Assembly (NCBI GenBank): GCA_013154225.1
Contig: JAADCW010000121.1
Coordinates: 1 to 6,518 of the forward strand
Reading direction: 5' to 3'
DNA length: 6,518 nt
From: Chloroflexota bacterium
GTDB lineage: Bacteria; Chloroflexota; Anaerolineae; Anaerolineales; DRMV01
The position numbers and the translations under genes were made by a program. Under the pieces are notes generated by a model. That model did not search any database and was not told the DNA's origin. It saw only the letters and a list, made by a program, of their open reading frames with translations. This document shows positions 1 to 6,518 of this stretch, piece by piece. The number at the start of each line of letters is the position of its first letter. Position 1 is the stretch's first letter.

Positions 1-70
1 GCCAACTAGCCCCTGCCTGTTTGCCGGGTCGTTAGCGCGGCCTCGATGGCGGGTGGGTGACTCGGTCTGG

Positions 71-90
71 ACCCCAGCTTTCGCTGGGGT
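71..90. repeat. Inverted repeat, 8-bp stem
   Basis: ACCCCAGC (71-78) and GCTGGGGT (83-90) form a perfect stem around a TTTC loop. The wider sequence resembles a dispersed intergenic palindrome common in several bacterial phyla. Confidence 0.75.
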
Positions 91-142
91 GGCGAAATCT
101 TTTCAAAGGAGCGACTAGCTGTTTTGGGAAGAGGTGACGAAG

Positions 143-202
143 TTTTGTCGGGAATGTTTTTGCCGTGCGTATTTTTGTCGTGAATGCTTTTGTCGAGAAC
201 TG
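143..202. repeat. Four-unit degenerate 15-bp tandem repeat
   Basis: Units start at 143, 158, 173 and 188, each opening with TTTTGYCG: TTTTGTCGGGAATGT, TTTTGCCGTGCGTAT, TTTTGTCGTGAATGC, TTTTGTCGAGAACTG. The period is exactly 15 bp. On the minus strand it translates to a DK-containing pentapeptide repeat, but that frame does not look like a gene. There are no spacers, so it is not a CRISPR array. Confidence 0.75.
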
Positions 203-270
203 ATGGATTCACTACCGCGAGTCTTGCGAATCAACTTCATAACTCAAACAACCTCGTCACCAATCTCGTC

Positions 271-309
271 ATTCCAGCCAAGCAGGCGTTAGCCTGCGCG
301 AGCTGGAAT
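271..309. repeat. Two-tier inverted repeat
   Basis: Outer arms ATTCCAGC (271-278) and GCTGGAAT (302-309) enclose inner arms GCAGGC (282-287) and GCCTGC (292-297) with a GTTA loop. Both stems are perfect and separated by small 3-4 nt internal loops, giving a stable extended hairpin on either strand. Confidence 0.8.
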
Positions 310-362
310 CCAGAGCTTAAAGCATAGTGGCCGCTTCGTCTTCGCCTAATGGCGTCTTAAAT

Positions 363-409
363 AAACCCTCCCCTCGGGGAGGTGGTTGCGAAGCAGCCGG
401 AGGGGGTTT
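363..409. repeat. CCCTCCCC/GGGGAGG element, copy 1 (inverted orientation)
   Basis: CCTCCCC (367-373) pairs with GGGGAGG (376-382), and the outer ends AAACCCTC (363-370) and GAGGGGGTTT (400-409) pair with one mismatch or bulge. Read as its reverse complement, this element matches copy 2 at 490-520: both begin ACCCCCTCC followed by GGC and end CCTCCCC-NN-GGGGAGGG. They differ mainly in the length of the internal segment. Confidence 0.7.
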
Positions 410-489
410 TACCAGGATGTGGGGTGTAGGGAGTGGGATGTGGGCAGCCACGCATCGGCGACTAGTTTTTTGATTCGGGCATCACCAGC

Positions 490-520
490 AACCCCCTCCC
501 GGCCCTCCCCAAGGGGAGGG
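490..520. repeat. CCCTCCCC/GGGGAGGG element, copy 2
   Basis: CCCTCCCC (503-510) and GGGGAGGG (513-520) form a perfect 8-bp inverted repeat around AA, preceded by AACCCCCTCCC. It is the same family as the element at 363-409 but oppositely oriented, so the pair brackets about 80 bp (410-489). Confidence 0.7.
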
Positions 521-556
521 GGCGTTATTCTGCGGCGACTTAACCGTGGCGCTTGG

Positions 557-612
557 GCGCGGCATGGGCCCCGGCTCGCGCGGCCACAATGGCCGCTTGG
601 CCGGGGACGCGC
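557..612. repeat. Three-tier nested hairpin
   Basis: Three perfect stems nest in order: GCGCG (557-561) with CGCGC (608-612), CCCCGGC (569-575) with GCCGGGG (600-606), and GCGGCCA (580-586) with TGGCCGC (590-596) around a CAA loop. Bases 601-607 can alternatively pair with TCCCCGG at 644-650, so two mutually exclusive folds exist. No function is known to me. Confidence 0.65.
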
Positions 613-654
613 ACTGTTCTTCTTGTTCCTGAGCAACGACGTATCCCCGGACGA

Positions 655-671
655 GGCGGCACCTTGCCGCC
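655..671. repeat. Inverted repeat, 7-bp stem
   Basis: GGCGGCA (655-661) and TGCCGCC (665-671) form a perfect GC-rich stem with a CCT loop, 17 bp before the next palindrome. Confidence 0.65.
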
Positions 672-687
672 GAGGTCAGGGAGCCTG

Positions 688-706
688 CCCTGAACTTGAT
701 TCAGGG
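688..706. repeat. Inverted repeat, CCCTGAA/TTCAGGG
   Basis: CCCTGAA (688-694) and TTCAGGG (700-706) enclose a CTTGA loop. The same palindrome type is widespread as a dispersed intergenic repeat in unrelated bacteria. Confidence 0.7.
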
Positions 707-758
707 TCCATGCTGTGCAAATAGCCGAGGTTTCGTTACCGCAGAAAAGCCAACAGGC

Positions 759-787
759 GTAGGGGAGGGTTTAAAACCCTCCCCTAC
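759..787. repeat. Near-perfect 29-bp palindrome
   Basis: GTAGGGGAGGGTTT (759-772) and AAACCCTCCCCTAC (774-787) are perfect 14-bp complements separated by a single A. It is the longest palindrome in the window. As a hairpin the central bases would be unpaired; as DNA it could extrude a cruciform or bind a dimeric protein. Its CCCCTAC end recurs at 858-864. Confidence 0.85.
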
Positions 788-838
788 CGTTACAAACGCC
801 ATTGGCGCAATTGCTATGTATTCGCCATTTCAACTTCA

Positions 839-864
839 GGGCGGACACACGGGTCCGCCCCTAC
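839..864. repeat. Inverted repeat GGGCGGAC/GTCCGCCC with CCCCTAC tail
   Basis: GGGCGGAC (839-846) and GTCCGCCC (853-860) form an 8-bp stem with a six-base loop. The right arm runs into CCCCTAC (858-864), identical to the right end of the palindrome at 759-787, suggesting related elements or two parts of one composite element. Confidence 0.75.
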
Positions 865-895
865 AACTTACTACGCACTACGTACCACAAATCGA

Positions 896-941
896 TCGGG
901 CGGGCTATATGCCCGCCCGACTAAACGCTAAAAGCGCGTTT
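896..941 (-). terminator. Probable secA transcription terminator region
   Basis: Directly after the secA stop, the minus strand reads a short hairpin (AAACGC/GCGTTT arms at 936-941 and 923-928) and then a strong one with a perfect 10-bp GC-rich stem (TCGGGCGGGC/GCCCGCCCGA, 896-905 with 911-920, 5-nt loop). The U-run after each hairpin is short and interrupted, so this is not a textbook intrinsic terminator. Its position immediately after the gene supports a termination or 3'-end-stabilising role. The strong palindrome may also belong to the dispersed repeats filling the region to its left. Confidence 0.45.
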
Positions 942-3959
<3,018 letters not shown>

Positions 3960-3969
3960 AACTTATCGC

Positions 3970-3999
3970 ATTCTAAGCGCACATCATGAGAAGGGCCAA
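3970..3999 (-). promoter_or_regulatory. Probable secA promoter in the tsaD-secA gap
   Basis: On the minus strand, TTGGCC (3994-3999; 4 of 6 to the -35 consensus), an 18-bp spacer and TAGAAT (3970-3975; 5 of 6 to the -10 consensus) lie immediately before secA. The -10 ends 10 bp before the ATG at 3959, giving a leader of at most a few bases, and there is no Shine-Dalgarno. This suggests that secA is transcribed at least partly on its own rather than only by readthrough from tsaD. The spacer length equals that of the tsaD promoter. Confidence 0.55.
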
Positions 4000-4980
4000 C
4001 TATCCACCCTCCCCCAGGGGAAGGTACGGCTCGACTCCAATATCAAGCCCATCACCCCTCTCGCCCAGCCTCCATCTGTGCCAGGCAGCCAGGGCGATCA
4101 TTGCGCCATTGTCGGAAGCCAGCTCTAGGCTCGGCAAGAATACCTGAAGGTCCAGCTGCGAAAGGGCCCGCCGCAAAACTTGATTGGCCGAAACGCCGCC
4201 AGCAACGACTACCGTCTTTCTTCCCAGGTCCCTGGCTGCACGCTCGATAGCGCTTATAAGCGAGGCTACCACCACCCTTTGAAAGCTGGCGGCTATATCT
4301 TGAGGGTCGTATCCCTTTTCCACAAATCTTATAGCGGCCGTCTTGAGCCCAGAGAAACTGAAGTCGTAACCCTCCCTTCCCTTCATCGGGACCGTGAAGG
4401 GAACGGCCAACTCATCTCCCTGGAGAGCCAGTTTTTCTATTTCCGGCCCTCCCGGATAACCCAGACCCAGCGTTCGCGCCACCTTGTCGAACGCCTCGCC
4501 CGCAGCGTCATCGCGCGTAGCCCCCAGCAACCGGTATTCTCCCCATGCGGGCACGTCGTATAGGTGCGTGTGCCCGCCCGAAGCGATCAGGACCAGGAAA
4601 GGAGGCTCCACTTCGCTACCGGCCAGGGCTCCGTGAATATGGCCTTCCAGGTGGTGGATTCCCATGAACGGCTTATCGGTACCCCAGGCAAGCCCCTTGG
4701 CGTAAGTCAACCCTACCAACAAAGGCCCTACCAGACCCGGACCGCGCGTAGCCGCTACTAGATCGATATCAGCAACGGTAATCCCCGCCTCTATCAAAGC
4801 TTCTTCCGTCGCCCTGTCCAAAGCGGCGGCATGCTCCCTGCTTGCCAGCTCCGGCACGACGCCGCCATACCTTGCGTGTAACAGGGTTTGAGAAATCACT
4901 TTATTGGCGACCACCTCGCCATCGGCCACTATCCCAACGCCGGTGTCATCGCAACTCGTCTCAATGCCGAGAACCACCAT
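4000..4980 (-). CDS. tsaD: TsaD, tRNA N6-threonylcarbamoyladenosine transferase
   Basis: This cytoplasmic enzyme transfers the threonylcarbamoyl group from TC-AMP to A37 of ANN-decoding tRNAs, working with TsaB and TsaE in bacteria. Taking the ATG at 4980 gives 326 residues, the normal family length. Landmarks are GIETSCDDT (5-13), the metal-binding H-x-E-G-H at H110-H114, SGGHT (134-138), DDAAGEAFDK (157-166), FSFSGLKTA (207-215), GGVSANQVLR (261-270) and ASDNGAMI (288-295) with metal ligand D290. The reading frame stays open upstream to 5130, but that extension lies antisense over the start of rsmC and has no family similarity, so I trim it. The start lies 7 bp after a TAGACT box with no Shine-Dalgarno, which suggests a leaderless mRNA. 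secA follows 40 bp downstream on the same strand. The last residues (PLGEGG) are encoded by a GC-rich near-palindrome at 4005-4023. Confidence 0.97.
   Translation of the reverse strand: MVVLGIETSCDDTGVGIVADGEVVANKVISQTLLHARYGGVVPELASREHAAALDRATEEALIEAGITVADIDLVAATRGPGLVGPLLVGLTYAKGLAWGTDKPFMGIHHLEGHIHGALAGSEVEPPFLVLIASGGHTHLYDVPAWGEYRLLGATRDDAAGEAFDKVARTLGLGYPGGPEIEKLALQGDELAVPFTVPMKGREGYDFSFSGLKTAAIRFVEKGYDPQDIAASFQRVVVASLISAIERAARDLGRKTVVVAGGVSANQVLRRALSQLDLQVFLPSLELASDNGAMIALAAWHRWRLGERGDGLDIGVEPYLPLGEGG
4005..4023. repeat. GC-rich near-palindrome at the tsaD 3' end
   Basis: The segment reads CACCCTCCCCCAGGGGAAG on the plus strand and covers the last codons of tsaD (LPLGEGG). Its CCCTCCCC-GGGG core resembles the intergenic elements at 363-409 and 490-520. 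It may be a degenerate copy that contributed the tsaD C-terminus, or a coincidence of composition. Confidence 0.35.
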
Positions 4981-4987
4981 CCCGCCC

Positions 4988-5017
4988 AGTCTAGCCGCCG
5001 CGATGGTAGGATGTAAA
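4988..5017 (-). promoter_or_regulatory. Probable leaderless tsaD promoter
   Basis: Read on the minus strand, TTTACA (5012-5017; 5 of 6 to TTGACA) is followed by an 18-bp spacer and TAGACT (4988-4993; 4 of 6 to TATAAT, and a TANNNT box). Only 7 bp separate the -10 box from the tsaD ATG at 4980, which puts the expected transcription start on or next to the start codon. No Shine-Dalgarno is present. This is the geometry of leaderless genes in Deinococcus. The assignment is inferred from consensus matching only. Confidence 0.6.
5004..5012 (+). promoter_or_regulatory. Candidate extended -10 promoter for rsmC
   Basis: TGG-TAGGAT is a TGn extended -10 followed by a TANNNT hexamer (5007-5012). The hexamer ends 9 bp before the GTG start of rsmC. 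No good -35 is visible at the right distance, which an extended -10 could compensate. It overlaps the tsaD -35 on the other strand, so the two promoters would be mutually constrained. The alternative reading, AGGA (5008-5011) as a weak Shine-Dalgarno 10 bp from the GTG, cannot be excluded. Confidence 0.4.
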
Positions 5018-5021
5018 ACTC

Positions 5022-6140
5022 GTGGACCTCGCCGGATACCACACCATTCGCAAAATGCCCACGCCAGCAGGACCGGTCTTTTACAAGCCCGGAGCTGCGG
5101 GGATGGAAGATTCCTATCGCTTTCTGGCAAACGTGCTGACCGGCTCCCCTGACCGAGCCCTCGACCTCAGCGCCGGAGTTGGACTGGTCTCCCTGCGGCT
5201 GAAAAAGCTGGGTGCTGAAGTGCTGGCGATAGAAGATAAGAAGTCCTCATGTCGCGCCCTACAAAAAACTGCCGAAAGCGCGGGGATTAAGGCGGCCTGT
5301 TCGCTGCCATGGGAAATTGACGCCGGCCAGTTCGACCTGGCAACGATACGCCTCGAAGCAGAGCGGGGTAACGAATGGGTTCACCAGCAGCTGCTTGCAG
5401 CTGCCAAATCGTTAAAACCTGATGGGAACCTGTGGATTTCTGGCAGCAAGAAAGCCGGATTTACCCGCTATTTGCAGTGGTCAGAAGAGCTGCTAGGCAG
5501 CAAGGCAAAGATATTTAAGCAAGGAGATTTGCGGGCGGCGACACTCACAAAAAAGTCAACGACCGGGGATGCAGCGGCAGAACCCGAATTTACGATTATT
5601 CGCGACAACCTCAGGGGACATGAGCTTAGCTTTTACACCTTACCGGGCGTATTTTCGGCAACAGAAATAGACCCCGCCAGCAAGCTGCTCCTGAAATACC
5701 TTCCCCGGTCATTGCAGGGCTCCCGCATTCTCGACATCGGTGCCGGCTATGGTGCTATTAGTCTCCCGCTTGCGGTGGAGGGCGCCTCGGTAACGCTGCT
5801 CGAGCAAAGCCTGGCGGCGGTAAAAAGCGCAAAGGCCAGCTTTGCCAGCGCAGGTCTGGAGGCCTCCATTCACCATTCGGACGTTGACGAGTCATTGCGG
5901 GCAAACGATTACTTTGATATAGTTGTTACGAACCCCCCGTTTCACGTTGGGGGTGGTATTGTTTTGGAAGTGGCAGAAGCTTTTGTGGCCGCAGCTTTCA
6001 ACCACCTTAGACCTGGAGGTCAGTTTTACCTGGTGGCCAACCCATTCCTAAAGTACGAACGATGGATGTCGGATCTGTTCGGTAACGTCCAGATTCTCCA
6101 CTCTGGACGTTACAAAGTGTTGCAATCCAGCAAACCCTAA
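5022..6140 (+). CDS. rsmC: RsmC-like 16S rRNA (guanine1207-N2)-methyltransferase
   Basis: This is a 372-residue class I SAM methyltransferase with two tandem Rossmann-like halves, as in RsmC, which modifies G1207 of 16S rRNA in the small subunit. The N-terminal half (about 1-175) keeps a degenerate SAM loop, LDLSAGVGLVSL (47-58), and is probably non-catalytic. The C-terminal half (about 200-372) has the catalytic set: LPGVFSATEIDPAS (207-220), motif I LDIGAGYG (237-244), acidic E260, SDVDE (286-290) and the motif IV NPPF (304-307) that marks N-methylation of a base amino group. NPFLKYE (340-346) and the overall sequence match T. thermophilus RsmC as I remember it. The GTG at 5022 is chosen because the YHTIRKMPTPAGPVFYKPG segment aligns with the start of the Thermus protein and a -10-like TAGGAT sits 9 bp upstream. 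It is divergent from tsaD (41-bp gap) and followed by the Lys-rich gene after 34 bp. RlmG-type 23S specificity is a less likely alternative. Confidence 0.92.
   Translation: MDLAGYHTIRKMPTPAGPVFYKPGAAGMEDSYRFLANVLTGSPDRALDLSAGVGLVSLRLKKLGAEVLAIEDKKSSCRALQKTAESAGIKAACSLPWEIDAGQFDLATIRLEAERGNEWVHQQLLAAAKSLKPDGNLWISGSKKAGFTRYLQWSEELLGSKAKIFKQGDLRAATLTKKSTTGDAAAEPEFTIIRDNLRGHELSFYTLPGVFSATEIDPASKLLLKYLPRSLQGSRILDIGAGYGAISLPLAVEGASVTLLEQSLAAVKSAKASFASAGLEASIHHSDVDESLRANDYFDIVVTNPPFHVGGGIVLEVAEAFVAAAFNHLRPGGQFYLVANPFLKYERWMSDLFGNVQILHSGRYKVLQSSKP
6082..6113. repeat. Perfect 12-bp inverted repeat inside the 3' end of rsmC
   Basis: GTAACGTCCAGA (6082-6093) and TCTGGACGTTAC (6102-6113) are exact complements around an 8-nt loop (TTCTCCAC), within rsmC codons 354-364. 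It is not followed by a U-run, so it is not an intrinsic terminator on the plus strand. It lies about 60 bp before the next gene's start, so an mRNA-processing or operator role is possible. Confidence 0.8.
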
Positions 6141-6146
6141 CGTTAG
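6137..6146. repeat. Palindrome CTAACGTTAG over the rsmC stop codon
   Basis: This perfect 10-bp palindrome contains the TAA stop of rsmC. Its TAACGT/ACGTTA halves repeat the outer part of the inverted repeat at 6082-6113, 24 bp upstream. It lies 15 bp before the Shine-Dalgarno of the next gene, a position suited to an operator. Confidence 0.55.
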
Positions 6147-6161
6147 CAGCGTTGCGTCATC

Positions 6162-6169
6162 GGAGGTGA
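6162..6169 (+). promoter_or_regulatory. Strong Shine-Dalgarno that fixes a TTG start
   Basis: GGAGGTGA is a full match to the anti-Shine-Dalgarno end of 16S rRNA and sits 5 bp before the TTG at 6175. It contrasts with secA and tsaD, which show no such site, and it is the main reason for accepting the non-ATG start. Confidence 0.85.
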
Positions 6170-6174
6170 CCCGC

Positions 6175-6518
6175 TTGAGCAAGAAGAAAGTGGAACAAGT
6201 GCCTGACAGCCCCACCGAAACGACCGAGGTGGAAAATCCCGTCACCAACGACGGCAAAAAGGCCACTTCCAAAAAATCCTCATCCGCCAAAACCGCCAAG
6301 GCAAAGAAATCTTCGACCAGCAAAAAGACCGCCACCAAGAAAAGCACAGCCAAGGCCGGGAAAAGTGAAGATAAACCGGCAGAAAAGCCTGCCGCCAAAA
6401 AATCGACCGGCAAGAAAGGCAAAAAAGCAGCTTCCAGCAAGACTGAGAAAAAGGCCCCCGAAGAAAACTCCACGACAGCTCAGGAGCCGGCGGCCGAGAC
6501 GCAGGCGAAGCACGACGG
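6175..6518 (+). CDS. Lys/Ala-rich N-terminus, possibly primary sigma factor SigA (3' truncated by window)
   Basis: An open frame of 114 codons runs from a TTG at 6175 off the right edge. The TTG is chosen because a full GGAGGTGA Shine-Dalgarno (6162-6169) lies 5 bp before it; the next candidate, a GTG at 6190, is too far from that site. The protein begins MSKKKVEQVPDSPTE and continues as a highly charged Lys/Ala/Ser/Thr/Glu low-complexity stretch with no signal peptide, membrane segment or recognisable domain. It follows rsmC on the same strand with a 34-bp gap, so co-transcription is likely. I infer it may be the disordered N-terminal extension of SigA/RpoD: the Thermus sigma factor also starts with a short Lys-rich run before an acidic region, and my recollection is that sigA neighbours rsmC in T. 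thermophilus. A histone-H1-like DNA-binding protein or another protein with a basic tail remains possible, because the diagnostic part is outside the window. Confidence 0.8.
   Translation, partial: MSKKKVEQVPDSPTETTEVENPVTNDGKKATSKKSSSAKTAKAKKSSTSKKTATKKSTAKAGKSEDKPAEKPAAKKSTGKKGKKAASSKTEKKAPEENSTTAQEPAAETQAKHD

Larger units (their letters stand above)
1..941. other. Gene-free, palindrome-rich intergenic block
   Basis: No credible protein or RNA gene is visible here. The open frames are short, overlap on both strands, have no ribosome binding site worth noting, and translate the repeats themselves. The block holds at least ten inverted repeats (arms of 6-14 bp, listed separately), a 15-bp tandem repeat and several short direct repeats. 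Composition alternates between GC-rich stems and ordinary sequence. The hairpin types resemble the small dispersed palindromes seen between genes of many repeat-rich bacterial genomes. Whether these are repeated elsewhere in this genome cannot be seen from one window. Confidence 0.8.

Noticed and set aside
143..202. CRISPR array
   Set aside because: The repeat units are contiguous 15-mers without spacers, and no cas genes are present.
6..212. 68-codon minus-strand open frame with DK-type pentapeptide units
   Set aside because: It is a translation of the 15-bp tandem repeat and the adjacent ACCCCAGC palindrome, with no ribosome binding site and no recognisable family. Open frames of this kind arise repeatedly from such repeats.
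386..724. Plus-strand open frame (112 codons), and the opposite 409-636 frame
   Set aside because: They overlap each other, run through several palindromes, have an odd Arg/Pro-rich composition, and lack start signals and homology.
1..941. Insertion sequence or transposase remnant
   Set aside because: No translated segment resembles a transposase and no clear long terminal inverted repeats with target duplications are visible; only small palindromes can be supported.
4981..5130. 50-residue N-terminal extension of TsaD
   Set aside because: It would overlap rsmC antisense, has no family similarity, and would place the promoter-like TAGACT box inside the coding region. The canonical start is MVVLGIETSCDD.
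6048..6513. Minus-strand hydrophobic open frames (141 and 77 codons)
   Set aside because: The Leu/Phe-rich membrane-like sequence is the antisense of Lys/Glu-rich codons (AAA/AAG read as TTT/CTT) in the gene on the plus strand.

Overview
The window looks like a piece of a Deinococcota chromosome (Thermus/Deinococcus phylum), probably a lineage close to, but distinct from, cultured Thermus. The evidence is protein-level. SecA carries the two long insertions that I recall from Thermus SecA, and its C-terminal third reads almost like the Thermus protein. The rightmost complete gene closely resembles Thermus thermophilus RsmC. Three of the four genes also have TANNNT -10 boxes a few bases before the start codon and no Shine-Dalgarno sequence, the leaderless pattern known from Deinococcus. 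These assignments come from memory of family sequences and were not searched.

Layout. Bases 1-941 hold no credible gene. They are packed with about ten separate inverted repeats, a four-unit 15-bp tandem repeat and two oppositely oriented copies of a CCCTCCCC/GGGGAGGG element, and end in a probable secA terminator. On the minus strand come secA (942-3959; ATPase motor of the Sec translocase, with an intact C-terminal zinc motif) and, upstream of it, tsaD (4000-4980; the catalytic subunit of tRNA t6A synthesis). The 40-bp tsaD-secA gap contains its own plausible promoter. A 41-bp divergent intergenic region separates tsaD from rsmC (5022-6140, plus strand; 16S rRNA m2G1207 methyltransferase).

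rsmC is followed after 34 bp by a gene that runs off the window (6175-6518+). It has a strong Shine-Dalgarno sequence, a TTG start and a Lys/Ala/Ser/Thr-rich low-complexity N-terminus. From the neighbourhood I infer that this is the N-terminal extension of the primary sigma factor (SigA/RpoD), but the conserved part lies outside the window.

The genes are core information-processing and secretion functions: tRNA modification, rRNA modification, protein export and possibly transcription initiation. I do not see a defence system, mobile gene or biosynthetic cluster. The most interesting signals are the leaderless divergent promoter between tsaD and rsmC, a perfect 12-bp inverted repeat inside the 3' end of rsmC whose TAACGT/ACGTTA core recurs as a palindrome over the rsmC stop codon, the combination of Thermus-type insertions with a SEC-C motif in SecA, and the palindrome-dense intergenic block.
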